Assembly (NCBI GenBank): GCA_017395635.1
Contig: JAFQOE010000003.1
Location: forward strand, 1 to 64,000
DNA length: 64,000 nucleotides
Direction: 5' to 3'
Source of the DNA: Lachnospiraceae bacterium
GTDB lineage: Bacteria; Bacillota; Clostridia; Lachnospirales; Lachnospiraceae
Program-made: the position numbers and the translations under genes
The notes under the pieces: model-generated
What the model saw: the letters and a program-made list of their open reading frames with translations, nothing else
The model's database searches: none
Told to the model about the DNA's origin: nothing
Part shown: positions 37,250 through 46,752 of the stretch, piece after piece
Numbering within the stretch: the stretch's first letter is position 1
Layout: each line of letters starts with the position of its first letter

Positions 37250-37340
37250 AACAACATCCTCCTTTAAATAAATATTAATAATCGCCAATCACCCAGGCAA
37301 AGGTCGGAGTGTCCTCAATCTGAGTAATGGTTCATATACT
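37250..37340 (-). promoter_or_regulatory. rpsO leader, possible S15-binding regulator
   Basis: About 85 bases of leader contain CTCAGATTGAG and a GC-rich block (GACACTCCGACC, CCTGGGTG) unlike the AT-rich surroundings. S15 represses its own mRNA in several bacteria by binding structured leaders. The block is a candidate for such a site, by inference only. Confidence 0.35.
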
Positions 37341-37345
37341 TTGGT

Positions 37346-37374
37346 ATAATACCATATACGGATTTGCTTGTAAA
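37346..37374 (-). promoter_or_regulatory. Promoter of rpsO
   Basis: TTTACA (37374-37369), 17-base spacer, TATTAT (37351-37346). Confidence 0.8.
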
Positions 37375-37498
37375 TATTTATTTTTGCAAAACAATCTGTT
37401 ATGATATAAGTCTCAAAAGATTATACTACTTCATCAATTGAATGCTTTTAACCTTTTGAAACATCATTTATAACTATTTTATATAAAGGAGCAAAACA

Positions 37499-38602
37499 AT
37501 GGCAGGATCAACTTTTGGAACTATATTTCGTATATCAACCTGGGGTGAATCTCACGGAAAAGCAATCGGTGTAGTCATCGACGGATGCCCAGCAGGCTTA
37601 GAATTATCCGAACTTGACATACAACCTTTCTTAAATCGAAGAAAACCAGGTCAATCTATCTACTCTACTCCACGTAACGAAGATGATACAGTAGAAATTT
37701 TATCCGGAGTATTCGAGGGTAAGACAACCGGCACTCCTATTTCTATGCTTGTACATAATAAAACACAACAATCAAAAGATTACAACGAAATTGCTTCTTA
37801 CTATAGACCAGGACATGCTGATTACACCTTTGATTCCAAATATGGTTTCCGAGATTACAGAGGTGGCGGTCGTTCATCCGGCAGAGAAACAATTGCACGA
37901 GTTGCGGCAGGTGCAGTTGCCATCAAGATTTTAAATCAATTAGGTATCACATTTACAACCTATACAAAATCTATAGGCGAAATATCTATCGATTATTCCA
38001 AATTTGATAAAAATGAAATATTTAATAACAAATTATACATGCCTGATTCTGAGGCCGCTAAACTTGCAGGAAATTATGTTGTGCAAATGACAAAAGAACA
38101 TAATTCTGTCGGTGGTTGTGTCGAAGCCATCGTTCACGGTGTACCTGCTGGTCTTGGAGATACCGTTTTTGACAAATTAGATGCAAATCTTGCAAAAGCA
38201 ATTATGTCCATCGGTGCAGTAAAATGCGTAGAAATTGGTGACGGAATCCATGTATCAACCATGACAGGATTTGAAGACAACGACGGATTTACAATGAGCA
38301 CTGACAACAAAGTTACAAAGACAACAAACCATGCCGGAGGTATTTTAGGTGGTATCAGCGATGGTTCCGATATCGTATTACGAGCAACCTTTAAAGCTAC
38401 CCCTTCTATTTTGAAAACACAAAAGACCGTTAACAAATCCGGTGAAGATATTGAGGTTTCTATCAAAGGAAGACACGACCCTATCATTGTTCCTCGTGCA
38501 GTTGTAGTAGTGGAAGCAATGACAGCTATCACTATTCTTGATTCTTTGTTACTTAACATGACTGCTACATTAGACGGAATTTGCAAATTCTATCAGGCAT
38601 AA
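37499..38602 (+). CDS. aroC: Chorismate synthase
   Basis: The 367-residue enzyme has the conserved segments STWGESHGKAIGVVIDGCPAG, RPGHADYTF, GGRSSGRETIARVAAGA and DPIIVPRA. It converts EPSP to chorismate using reduced FMN, the last common step to the aromatic amino acids. An AAAGGAG site precedes the ATG. It is a single gene, divergent from rpsO, with its own terminator. No other aro genes are in the window. Confidence 0.97.
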   Translation: MAGSTFGTIFRISTWGESHGKAIGVVIDGCPAGLELSELDIQPFLNRRKPGQSIYSTPRNEDDTVEILSGVFEGKTTGTPISMLVHNKTQQSKDYNEIASYYRPGHADYTFDSKYGFRDYRGGGRSSGRETIARVAAGAVAIKILNQLGITFTTYTKSIGEISIDYSKFDKNEIFNNKLYMPDSEAAKLAGNYVVQMTKEHNSVGGCVEAIVHGVPAGLGDTVFDKLDANLAKAIMSIGAVKCVEIGDGIHVSTMTGFEDNDGFTMSTDNKVTKTTNHAGGILGGISDGSDIVLRATFKATPSILKTQKTVNKSGEDIEVSIKGRHDPIIVPRAVVVVEAMTAITILDSLLLNMTATLDGICKFYQA

Positions 38603-38649
38603 ATATTCCAAGACATAGTCGCATAAATCTTCATAATTACCACAAACAC

Positions 38650-38697
38650 AAAAGGTGTTGTCAAAATCCCATCTCAGATTACCAGACAACACCTTTT
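38650..38697. terminator. Bidirectional terminator between aroC and the CAP-like gene
   Basis: A 13-base perfect stem (AAAAGGTGTTGTC/GACAACACCTTTT) with A/T tracts at both sides serves the convergent genes. Confidence 0.88.
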
Positions 38698-38742
38698 ATT
38701 TCATTCATCTCAAATGTAATTACACCAATCCCTTAGAATCTA

Positions 38743-39678
38743 TTACTTAGTCTGAACCACCAAGGCAGTCCAATACTCTTTTCCATTATTATCTGTATAT
38801 GTACCAATACTAAATCCATTGGCTTCCTTCTGCATCAATACTTGATAATTATTATTCGCCATCCAATTCATCGCTACAACATCACCAGTCTTTTTCTTTC
38901 CCCACGATACACACTCGCCACTCCAATATACAGATACCGGATAATCAACGGTTAATACAGTACTATAATCTGTCCCATCGGGTCTTGTATGAGATGCCAT
39001 TACACTTAATTCCATAGCACGCGTATATGCTGCTAATGCCAAATTACAATTCGTATAGTACGTCAAAGGATCATATCCATTTAGCATTCTCTGGATATTA
39101 ATATATTGCGCTGCTTTCTCAACCTCTGTTCCAATGTACTGAAGAGTTCCGTTATTTGCAAAATAATAAGTCATATTTCCCAAAACAATATGGGCTCCGG
39201 ATACTCTTTTACCACTATTGTCAAAATAATATACTTGATTGTTAATCTGTTTCAGACCTTTTTGAATAACACCTTTACTATTAGCATAATAATAATTCTC
39301 TTTGGATTTCAACCATCCTTTAATCATTATACCTTTGTTTGAAAAATAATATTTTTTATTATTAATCGTCTTAAAACCAGTAACTCGCACACCATTTTTA
39401 TTCAGATAATATTTATTATTTTTGTATGTCAGCCAGCCGGTCTTACGATAACCGTTCTTGTCAAAATAATAATATTTTCCTTTGATTTTCACCCACTTAT
39501 TTTTGTAATATTTTGTGCCAGATGCATTCGTTGTATAACGATATTTATTCTTTCTGACTTTAAACCACTTCGCTTCTGCTGTAAGAGACGGCACAAACAT
39601 CATTACACACAACATACAAATTGTAAAAATCCATATTGTTTTATTATTAATCAATTCCTTTTTTCTTAGTTTTCTCAT
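38743..39678 (-). CDS. Secreted cell-wall-binding repeat protein with CAP-like domain (copy 2)
   Basis: The 311-residue protein has a signal peptide (about 1-35, ending AEA), then about eight 20-residue wall-binding repeats of the choline-binding type (GKYYYFDKNGYRKTGW pattern). A C-terminal domain with RMLNGYDPL, SHTRPDGTDYSTVL, GECVSWG and a terminal beta strand resembles CAP/SCP proteins. The CAP-type His and Glu (SHTRPDG, GECV) are present. It is probably held on teichoic acid or peptidoglycan. ATG 39678 has GGGAG 8 bases ahead. It lies 40 bases after its paralogue, so both are co-transcribed. Confidence 0.82.
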   Translation of the reverse strand: MRKLRKKELINNKTIWIFTICMLCVMMFVPSLTAEAKWFKVRKNKYRYTTNASGTKYYKNKWVKIKGKYYYFDKNGYRKTGWLTYKNNKYYLNKNGVRVTGFKTINNKKYYFSNKGIMIKGWLKSKENYYYANSKGVIQKGLKQINNQVYYFDNSGKRVSGAHIVLGNMTYYFANNGTLQYIGTEVEKAAQYINIQRMLNGYDPLTYYTNCNLALAAYTRAMELSVMASHTRPDGTDYSTVLTVDYPVSVYWSGECVSWGKKKTGDVVAMNWMANNNYQVLMQKEANGFSIGTYTDNNGKEYWTALVVQTK

Positions 39679-39718
39679 AATTATATCTCCCTTCAATACA
39701 TATTTATCACATAAAGTA

Positions 39719-40738
39719 TTATTGTTTTTCACTCTGAACAGACGCCGACGAATCGGTCATTATAAAAATAATGCTATAATACATAACATCATTGTCTTCA
39801 CACATACCAATTCCAACTTCCGAAACACCAGAATCCATTATAGCATTCATCATGTTATTGTCTTTTTGCATATCCTTCATCAATCTTTGGAAATCATAAT
39901 CTGCTATTCCCCCATACGCAAATTCATATCCACCCAAAGATCGCACGCCACGATTTGCTAACAAAGATTCTAGCTTTTCTGTATTTTCCAAAGAAAAACC
40001 ATTCACCAGTCCTGATGCTCTCAACAAAGCACATGCTTGAACTTTATCATTCAACAATAATGCGGATTGTTTATTCTGCATTCTCAAATCATTAATATAT
40101 TGGAATATGGGATAGGTCTTAGTTGCATTTTCATCAACACTTCCATCTTCGTTAAATATATAGGTAGTCCCATCTATTTCTAAAATCACATCACTCACTC
40201 TTGTCCCATCTGGATTCAGATAATAACGATATCCATCCAACGTAATAAAACCGGTTTGAATTACGCCACTACTATTAGCATAATACCAATGATTCTCATA
40301 TCGAAACCATCCAACTACCATTTGTGCAATTTCATTGAAATAGTATCTTTTCCCATCATATTCGACAAAACCCGTCAACAGCCTTCCCGTCTCATCTGTA
40401 ATAAAAAAATCTTCTTCCGTTTGAATCGCACCATATTGAAGAACCCCTAACTCATCTGAATAATAATAGGCATCATCCTCTTCAACATAGAATTTCCCCG
40501 TCACAAGATGACCATCTGCATCAAAATAATAACGTTGTTCTTCTATATCAACAAAACCAATTGCAAATTGTCCATCCCACTGTATATACTTCTTACCTTC
40601 ATCTTCTTCAATCCAATACGCATAAGATGATTTACCGGAATAATAGATACCTCCCACCAAAACAATTGCAAGAATCAATATATATCCAATCGTTCTATTT
40701 TTAACAACGAGATTTCTATTTTTCTGCTTGTATAGCAT
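39719..40738 (-). CDS. Cell-wall-binding repeat protein with degenerate CAP-like domain (copy 1)
   Basis: The 339-residue protein has an N-terminal membrane anchor or uncleaved signal (about 15-35) and about eight wall-binding repeats (GKRYYFNE, GYRYYLNPDGTRVS). Its C-terminal domain aligns with the CAP part of the next gene (YINDLRMQNKQSALLLN start, final strand SEVGIGMC then YYSIIF). It lacks the SHTRPDG and GECV motifs, so the fold may be kept without the usual active-site residues. ATG 40738 is preferred because TAAGGGG ends 9 bases ahead; the ATG at 40747 abuts it. Confidence 0.76.
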   Translation of the reverse strand: MLYKQKNRNLVVKNRTIGYILILAIVLVGGIYYSGKSSYAYWIEEDEGKKYIQWDGQFAIGFVDIEEQRYYFDADGHLVTGKFYVEEDDAYYYSDELGVLQYGAIQTEEDFFITDETGRLLTGFVEYDGKRYYFNEIAQMVVGWFRYENHWYYANSSGVIQTGFITLDGYRYYLNPDGTRVSDVILEIDGTTYIFNEDGSVDENATKTYPIFQYINDLRMQNKQSALLLNDKVQACALLRASGLVNGFSLENTEKLESLLANRGVRSLGGYEFAYGGIADYDFQRLMKDMQKDNNMMNAIMDSGVSEVGIGMCEDNDVMYYSIIFIMTDSSASVQSEKQ

Positions 40739-40767
40739 ACCATTCATCCCCTTACATAACTATGCCT

Positions 40768-40796
40768 ATTATACAACAAAAGCCCCAAAGATACAA
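40768..40796 (-). promoter_or_regulatory. Promoter of the wall-binding gene pair
   Basis: TTGTAT (40796-40791), 17-base spacer, TATAAT (40773-40768), about 30 bases before copy 1. Confidence 0.75.
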
Positions 40797-40819
40797 ACAT
40801 TTCACATTAGAAATATATT

Positions 40820-40855
40820 GAAAAAAAACCAGATATATGTAACATACATCTGGTT
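40820..40855 (-). terminator. Terminator after xerD
   Basis: On the minus strand AACCAGATGTATGT pairs with ACATATATCTGGTT (one mismatch) and ends in TTTTTTTC. Confidence 0.88.
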
Positions 40856-40886
40856 CTATGTAATATAATATATAATTTATTTCATT

Positions 40887-41780
40887 TCACGAAACTTGTG
40901 CACGAGGATGTGCTTTGTCATATACTTCCTTTATCTTTGTATTCATATTCGTTTTTACATAAATCTGCGTAGTAGAAATATCTGAATGACCTAACATTTC
41001 TTGTACAGACTTTAAATCTGCACCATTGTTTACCAAATGCATTGCAAACGAATGACGGATAGTATGTGGTGTAATATCTTTCTTAATACCAGCCTTTGCC
41101 GAATAATACTTAATAATCTTCCAAAATCCTTGTCTGGTCATTGGAGCACCTTGACAATTTGTAAACAAATACTCCTGCTCAACCTTACACATAATGTCTC
41201 TTGCATTATATAAATAATGTTCTAATGCCGTTTTCGTTTCATTTGTAAAAGGAATTACTCTCTCTTTATTGCCATCTCGACATTGAAGAAAATTCATAGA
41301 AAGATTAACATCTTTCACTCTAAGACTAATCAACTCCGAGACACGAATTCCCGTTGCGTAAAGTAATTCCAACATTGCTTTATCACGAATCTCCTTAGGT
41401 GCAGAACCATTTGGTTGCTCTAACAAAAGATTAATTTCTTCGATTGTTAAAATCACCGGTGCCTTCTTTTCAATCTTTGGTGGTTTCAAAGTTTCACTCG
41501 GATCCTCTGATATCACACCTTGCTTTAATAAATACAAGAAAAACGCCTTAACAGATGCAATATTTCTTGAAACTGTTGCAGTAGACATTCCCTGTTTTTC
41601 AATAATCAATATATAAGAATTCAAATCTGTACTAGTTACTTCTTTCAAATTATCAATTCCTGAATCTGTCAAATAATTATTAAGTTTAACCAAATCCCTC
41701 TTATATGATGCAATTGTGTTCTTACTGGCCCGTTTTACATTATCTAAATAATCAACGAACTCTTCAATCTTTTGTAACAT
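40887..41780 (-). CDS. xerD: Tyrosine recombinase XerD
   Basis: The 297-residue recombinase has an N-terminal SAM-like core-binding domain (ASKNTIASYKRDL) and a catalytic domain with Arg in ATGIRVSEL, HTIRHSFAMHL (His, Arg), LGHSDISTTQIYV (His and nucleophile Tyr). The chromosomal position beside spoIIM and the length fit the dif recombinase rather than a phage integrase. It resolves chromosome dimers. No integrated element or att repeat is seen next to it. Confidence 0.9.
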   Translation of the reverse strand: MLQKIEEFVDYLDNVKRASKNTIASYKRDLVKLNNYLTDSGIDNLKEVTSTDLNSYILIIEKQGMSTATVSRNIASVKAFFLYLLKQGVISEDPSETLKPPKIEKKAPVILTIEEINLLLEQPNGSAPKEIRDKAMLELLYATGIRVSELISLRVKDVNLSMNFLQCRDGNKERVIPFTNETKTALEHYLYNARDIMCKVEQEYLFTNCQGAPMTRQGFWKIIKYYSAKAGIKKDITPHTIRHSFAMHLVNNGADLKSVQEMLGHSDISTTQIYVKTNMNTKIKEVYDKAHPRAQVS

Positions 41781-41813
41781 TTCCTAACCCCTCGTTCTGT
41801 AATAACTATCCCT

Positions 41814-41842
41814 ATTATAATGTCTAATTTACATAAAATCAA
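41814..41842 (-). promoter_or_regulatory. Promoter of xerD
   Basis: TTGATT (41842-41837), 17-base spacer, TATAAT (41819-41814), about 30 bases before the start. Confidence 0.78.
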
Positions 41843-41920
41843 ACATTATTTTTTCAGAAAACCCTTATAAATCAAGGCATCCGGTGCTTTTCCACCAAAT
41901 AGAGTATTAACATAATATTT

Positions 41921-42493
41921 TCACACTAGATGTTGAAAAAAATAATTTAAAAAAATTTTTTGAAAATTAATTTCCCACGCCAAAGAAACTATTATCATAA
42001 AAATTATTACAAAAATTTTAACAAGAAATTCAACAAACTTCATATTTTGATAATAAACATTTAAAGAAGTGCTTCTCCATTTTCCAATCAAATATATTGC
42101 TAAAAAATAAATCAGATAATGTGGAAAAAAACATGCCAACCCATATAACAATCCCCCAAAACTATATTTTATGATTAGATTTGCAACCACCAAACCATAA
42201 TAGAACCCAAAAGAACTACAAGCTAAAAAAGAAGAAGTGCCATACGGCAGAATCAAAAGCATTAGAAAATAAATAAATATTTGAATTATTCTTTTTTTCA
42301 AAACATAAAAGAGCATTTCATTTGTTGAAATATTCATAACTGAACTAATACTATACTCTTCCAATCCTTTATCAGCTAATATATTACATCCCAGCACCAG
42401 TGATAATAACAAAACAAAACAACCTACCAAAATCCCAAAAAATAAAGCTCCATATGTACAAACTATATTATACTTCCGTACATTTTTATTCAT
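41921..42493 (-). CDS. spoIIM: SpoIIM-like sporulation membrane protein
   Basis: The 190-residue protein has five hydrophobic helices and the pattern LILPYGTSSFLACSSFGFYYG, which fits the SpoIIM/UPF family. SpoIIM with SpoIID and SpoIIP remodels septal peptidoglycan during engulfment. It lies directly upstream of xerD, an arrangement known in sporulating clostridia, which supports the call more than the weak sequence match does. Confidence 0.62.
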   Translation of the reverse strand: MNKNVRKYNIVCTYGALFFGILVGCFVLLLSLVLGCNILADKGLEEYSISSVMNISTNEMLFYVLKKRIIQIFIYFLMLLILPYGTSSFLACSSFGFYYGLVVANLIIKYSFGGLLYGLACFFPHYLIYFLAIYLIGKWRSTSLNVYYQNMKFVEFLVKIFVIIFMIIVSLAWEINFQKIFLNYFFQHLV

Positions 42494-42601
42494 AGCATCA
42501 CCCCATATAATACTTTAATATATATGAAACACGAAACAATAATATAACAATAAACATAAGTATTCCGTATAAAGACACATTTTCTAAAAAAATCCGAAAT
42601 T

Positions 42602-42660
42602 AAAGAGAGTGTCATGTCATAAGATAATTTCATTAGAAATCCTTATTTCACGACACTCCC
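42602..42660 (-). terminator. Probable terminator after the Big2 gene
   Basis: A long hairpin (GGGAGTGTC/GACACTCTC with an inner ATAAG/CTTAT) ends in a short T-rich stretch on the minus strand. Confidence 0.6.
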
Positions 42661-42744
42661 TTACAATTACTTTACTTCTTCATAAGCGAAATATGTCAAA
42701 GAAAACAGCAAAAAAAATCAATATTGTTTCAACCTTTTCTAGCA

Positions 42745-43485
42745 CTATTTTATCGTAGTAGTAACTTTGTAACCCTTTACACTCTCGCCATCGTCATTCA
42801 TCGCACTATATACATCCACATTCATCTTGTAATTTCCGGATTTTAAAACCTTAACTTTCGTGACTTCAAACAACTTTCCGTTTTTGCAATCTACATTTTT
42901 GTAATATATTCCATCTGTTTTCGTTTCATCACAATGAATCAAATGAGCAATATCACACTCTTTTTTATTTACAATACTATCTGGATAATACTCATTACAA
43001 AGCCATGTCGGATAACGACTCATTTCTTCTTCATTGGTTATTTTCAACGCTTTCTTGTTATAAATATATTTTATACTCATCGTCGCAATTGGCTTACTAC
43101 TTTTGATTTTATATTTCAAAGTAACGGTCTTACCAACCTTCACTCTCTTGCCATTCACAGTTGCATAATTCTTTGGAAGCTTCTTTACTGTAATCTTGCA
43201 CGTATATGAATTTCCCGCTTGTTTTACAGAAATCTTGCAGGTTCCTGTTTTCTTAGCTGTCACAAGACCATTCTTACTTACCGTTGCTATCTTAGACTTG
43301 TTACTTTTCCATGTTGCACTTCCAGAACCACCCGTCAACTTCAACTGTAAAGTCTCTCCTACATACAACGTTGCACTTTTCTTAGAAAGCTTAGCTGCTG
43401 CTTCTGCCGTAGTAGAACTGATAAATACCATGGCAAATAATGCAACAAACATCAAAACACCCTTGTAAATTTTCTTACCTCTCAT
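42745..43485 (-). CDS. Secreted Big2 (Ig-like) domain protein
   Basis: The 246-residue protein has a signal peptide (about 1-28, ending AEA), a bacterial Ig-like group 2 domain (LYVGETLQLKLTGGSG, SNKSKIATVSKNGLVTAKKTGTC) and a second domain starting NGKRVKVGKTVTLKYKI, which resembles a cohesin or similar beta sandwich. No sorting signal or repeat anchor is seen, so it is probably secreted or wall-associated. ATG 43485 follows AGGAGGGG by 6 bases. Role unknown; such domains often act in adhesion. Confidence 0.78.
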   Translation of the reverse strand: MRGKKIYKGVLMFVALFAMVFISSTTAEAAAKLSKKSATLYVGETLQLKLTGGSGSATWKSNKSKIATVSKNGLVTAKKTGTCKISVKQAGNSYTCKITVKKLPKNYATVNGKRVKVGKTVTLKYKIKSSKPIATMSIKYIYNKKALKITNEEEMSRYPTWLCNEYYPDSIVNKKECDIAHLIHCDETKTDGIYYKNVDCKNGKLFEVTKVKVLKSGNYKMNVDVYSAMNDDGESVKGYKVTTTIK

Positions 43486-43618
43486 ACTATGCCCCTCCTC
43501 AATACTTACTGTAACTTTTTCATCCTGAATCATATTCTTTTTCTGCAATTCATTTTACTTTAGCAGCAATGAAAATGCATCTCGATTCATTCGCTAATTT
43601 TCTATCAGCTACAATATA

Positions 43619-43647
43619 ATTTTATAACATTATCTCGTTACAGTCAA
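43619..43647 (-). promoter_or_regulatory. Promoter of the Big2 gene
   Basis: TTGACT (43647-43642), 17-base spacer, TAAAAT (43624-43619). It leaves a leader of about 130 bases in which no clear structure was assigned. Confidence 0.6.
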
Positions 43648-43696
43648 AACATTTCCACCATTATTTTACATTTTCATCTTATGAAAAATAATTCAA

Positions 43697-44770
43697 TTAT
43701 TTTATTTCAACAATATCACCATGGGATATTTTAACCTTATAACTGCCCCCTACAATTAATTGGTTCCATATATCTTTAGTACAACCATATGTTTTATACT
43801 TATTCTTTACCTTACCAGACACATTATATTGTTCAGTATGCTTACCTTCTCGCTCATTATCCTTTAGTTCAACCTCTCCCCAATAAGAATTTTTGTCATT
43901 ACCTTTAGTAGTTACTGTTCTCTTATGTATCCACTTATCTATCTCATAATAATACTTGGTTTGATAAACCGGAACGTCTTTATACACTGGTTCTTCATAC
44001 TGTTCCTCACGATATTCTGTACGGTATCGAGGCGTTTGTACTTCATGTTGAGAAAAAGTCCCATCACCATTATCAGTATATTCATAACTAGTATCATATC
44101 CATCCAGAACTTCCTCTGAGTATGTACGGGTCTTAGTTTCATAATGATCAACCACATGGTCATAATGATGTATTTCATCTTTGGTATACTGTAATCGAGC
44201 ACCGTCCGGCAATGACCAATCCGACTCATCTACAGTTTCGTAAGATTCAATATCAATATCGTAAACCCAAGAAAAACTCGTAGGTGTAAACTCTTTCGTT
44301 CCCGTAAATATAGCTAACAGTAAACAACATATTGAAAATATAGCCACTAATGGAATACCGATACGTTTCAACAAATTAACACCAGATAACTTACCACTTC
44401 TGTCAACATCTTTCGAAACTTTTGGTTTTGTATTTTCCACATCATTTGAGCCATATACAGACTTAGAAGTTTGCTCATTCATTGTAAAATAATTCTTTTC
44501 AGTTTCCTGTCTAGAAGCTCCACAACTTGTACATTCATTTACCAAAGAGGAATTCAAACTATTACAATATGAACACAACCAATCCGGACCCTTACCCTTT
44601 GTTTCAGAATCTTCCGAAGACAAATACTTAACATTTGATTTGTCCATATAAAATTTAACACCTTCACCTCTAGGCCGATTACAACCAGGACAATCACGTT
44701 TTGTTCCTTCAATACCAACAGCATCACAATAAGAACAATCCCAATATCCCATTACTATCGTTTTACTCAT
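43697..44770 (-). CDS. Membrane protein with two RanBP2-type zinc fingers
   Basis: The 357-residue protein has two zinc modules, WDCSYC...DCPGCNRPR (about 10-35) and WLCSYC...ECTSCGASR (about 64-87), each in the W-x-C-x2-C-x10-C-x2-C pattern of RanBP2 fingers. One membrane helix follows (about 138-160), then an extracytoplasmic Tyr/Glu-rich region with repeated YE, YK and YR pairs (about 200-300). Such fingers bind RNA or proteins in eukaryotes; their bacterial role is unclear. The protein could link a cytoplasmic ligand to the outer surface. It is a single gene. Confidence 0.72.
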   Translation of the reverse strand: MSKTIVMGYWDCSYCDAVGIEGTKRDCPGCNRPRGEGVKFYMDKSNVKYLSSEDSETKGKGPDWLCSYCNSLNSSLVNECTSCGASRQETEKNYFTMNEQTSKSVYGSNDVENTKPKVSKDVDRSGKLSGVNLLKRIGIPLVAIFSICCLLLAIFTGTKEFTPTSFSWVYDIDIESYETVDESDWSLPDGARLQYTKDEIHHYDHVVDHYETKTRTYSEEVLDGYDTSYEYTDNGDGTFSQHEVQTPRYRTEYREEQYEEPVYKDVPVYQTKYYYEIDKWIHKRTVTTKGNDKNSYWGEVELKDNEREGKHTEQYNVSGKVKNKYKTYGCTKDIWNQLIVGGSYKVKISHGDIVEIK

Positions 44771-44788
44771 ACTTTATCTCCTGTACTA

Positions 44789-44817
44789 ATCATAAAATCA
44801 ATAATTTTTCATAGCAA
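44789..44817 (-). promoter_or_regulatory. Promoter of the zinc-finger membrane gene
   Basis: TTGCTA (44817-44812), 17-base spacer, TATGAT (44794-44789), with an AGGAG ribosome site downstream. Confidence 0.6.
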
Positions 44818-44975
44818 ATAGCAGTTTTTGAATATATGTTGTATTATTGAGTCCTCTACCACCACAACAAACATATATCGCTAGCTACTATGCTTAGTTT
44901 ATCATTGTTTTATTATCCCAACAACTACATATTCTATTTTTTATCCGTTCACTTTCTTTTTGATATTTGTATTTA

Positions 44976-45016
44976 ACAAAAAAGAGCCTTGAAAAATCAA
45001 ATTTCAAGACCCTTTC
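44976..45016 (-). terminator. Terminator after rny
   Basis: On the minus strand GAAAGGGTCTTGAAA pairs with TTTCAAGGCTCTTT, then TTTTGTT follows. Confidence 0.85.
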
Positions 45017-45041
45017 ATTCTCATCGCATTAGCGCTTCATA

Positions 45042-46586
45042 TTATTTAGCATAATCCGTAACACGAGACTCACGAATTAAGTTAACCTTAATCTGACCAG
45101 GATATTCTAACTCACTTTCAATCTGTTTCGAAATCTCTCTAGCCATAAGAATCATGTCGGCATCATTTATCTGCTCTGGAACTACCATAATACGAATCTC
45201 TCTACCTGCCTGAATAGCAAAAGTTTTATCTACACCCTTGAATCCATTAGCAATATCCTCTAACTTCTTCAATCTAGTGGTGTATGTCTCTAATGTCTCA
45301 CGTCTTGCACCCGGACGAGCCGCAGAAATTGTATCTGCCGCCTGAACGATACATGCAATCAATGATTCCGGTTCTACATCTCCATGATGTGCTTCTACTG
45401 CATTAATAACTAATGCTGACTCTTTGTATTTTCTACATAAGTCTACACCAATCTGGATATGGGAACCTTCCATTTCATGATCCACAGATTTACCAATATC
45501 ATGTAAAAGACCTGCACGCTTAGCCAAGCGAACATCCACACCAATTTCAGCAGCCAACAAACCACATAATTGAGCTACTTCCATCGAATGCTTCAATGCG
45601 TTCTGACCGTAACTTGTTCGGAATTTCATCTTACCAAGTAAACGAACCAATTCCGGATGGATTCCTTGAACACCAACTTCTAAAGTAGTGTTCTCACCTT
45701 CCTCACGCATCATCTGTTCTACTTCTTTCTGCGCTTTTTCTACCATTTCTTCAATTCTTGCAGGATGAATTCTTCCATCCACAATCAATTTTTCAAGTGC
45801 AATTCTTGCAACTTCTCTTCTTACCGGATCAAAGCTTGATAAAATAACAGCTTCCGGGGTATCATCAATAATCAAATCAACACCCGTCATTGTCTCTAAA
45901 GTACGAATATTACGACCTTCACGACCGATAATTCTACCCTTCATCTCATCATTCGGTAATTGTACTAAAGAAATTGTAGTTTCGGCAACATGGTCAACAG
46001 CACATTTCTGAATTGCTGTAACCACATACTCCTTAGCCTTCTTACTTGCTTCTTCTTTTGCTCTAGTTTCTAATTCTTTCACTAGAACTGCGGTTTCATG
46101 TTTTACTTCATCTTCAACAGTCTTTAATAAATACTCTTTTGCTTGTTCAGAGGTTAATCCAGAGATTCTCTCTAGTTCCTGTAGTCTTTTTGCCTCAAGC
46201 TCTTCAACGTTTGCTTTCTGCTTTTCCAAATCCTGTTCTCTAGATGCAAGGTTTGCCTCTTTCTTTTCAATCGCTTCTGACTTACGGTCCAAATTCTCTT
46301 CACGTGAAATAACACGTTTTTCCATTCTTTGGACTTCATTACGACGATCTTTGATTTCTTTATCAAGATCATTCTTAGTCTTAATCGACTCTTCCTTTGC
46401 CTCTAGGAGAATCTCCTTCTTCTTAGCTTCAGCATTCTTCACAGCTTCATCTATAATCTCTCTCGCTCTGTCTTCTGCATCCGAATTCTTCTTTTCTACA
46501 ATATTCTTACGATATGTAAGAGCAAGAATCCAGGTAACAACCACAGCTACGATTAAAATAATAGCAAAAACGATATACTTTACCAC
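45042..46586 (-). CDS. rny: Ribonuclease Y
   Basis: The 514-residue protein has an N-terminal membrane helix (2-22), a long coiled coil (30-200), a KH domain ([19 protein letters not shown]) and an HD domain with [12 protein letters not shown] and AHHGD. RNase Y starts mRNA decay at the membrane in Firmicutes. The start is GTG at 46586 with AAGGAGG about 6 bases ahead. The leader can fold so that the ribosome site is paired. It has its own promoter downstream of recA-recX. Confidence 0.96.
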   Translation of the reverse strand: MVKYIVFAIILIVAVVVTWILALTYRKNIVEKKNSDAEDRAREIIDEAVKNAEAKKKEILLEAKEESIKTKNDLDKEIKDRRNEVQRMEKRVISREENLDRKSEAIEKKEANLASREQDLEKQKANVEELEAKRLQELERISGLTSEQAKEYLLKTVEDEVKHETAVLVKELETRAKEEASKKAKEYVVTAIQKCAVDHVAETTISLVQLPNDEMKGRIIGREGRNIRTLETMTGVDLIIDDTPEAVILSSFDPVRREVARIALEKLIVDGRIHPARIEEMVEKAQKEVEQMMREEGENTTLEVGVQGIHPELVRLLGKMKFRTSYGQNALKHSMEVAQLCGLLAAEIGVDVRLAKRAGLLHDIGKSVDHEMEGSHIQIGVDLCRKYKESALVINAVEAHHGDVEPESLIACIVQAADTISAARPGARRETLETYTTRLKKLEDIANGFKGVDKTFAIQAGREIRIMVVPEQINDADMILMAREISKQIESELEYPGQIKVNLIRESRVTDYAK

Positions 46587-46590
46587 AGGA

Positions 46591-46632
46591 GCACCTCCTT
46601 ATTAAGTTTTAGGTGCACTTAACATAAGTGCA
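46591..46632 (-). promoter_or_regulatory. rny leader with two competing hairpins
   Basis: In the rny leader TGCACTTA/TAAGTGCA (46632-46614) forms a perfect 8-base hairpin. The overlapping GCACCT (46616-46611) can pair instead with AGGTGC (46596-46591) inside the ribosome site. The two foldings exclude each other, so one hides and the other frees the ribosome site. Functional switching is inferred. Confidence 0.45.
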
Positions 46633-46640
46633 ACAGTTAA

Positions 46641-46669
46641 ATTCTATCTTTTTTTGTGCATTATGTCAA
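46641..46669 (-). promoter_or_regulatory. Promoter of rny
   Basis: TTGACA (46669-46664), 17-base spacer, TAGAAT (46646-46641); close to full consensus. Confidence 0.88.
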
Positions 46670-46752
46670 GTAAATCCTTATCAATAAAATATTTTTCCAA
46701 AATATACACTATAAATCTAACGATTGAGAGTTCTGTTCAGGCTTCTTATCTG

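Noticed and set aside
40887-41780. xerD-like gene as a phage or element integrase
   Set aside because: Length and position beside spoIIM fit the chromosomal recombinase; no element genes or att repeats were seen.
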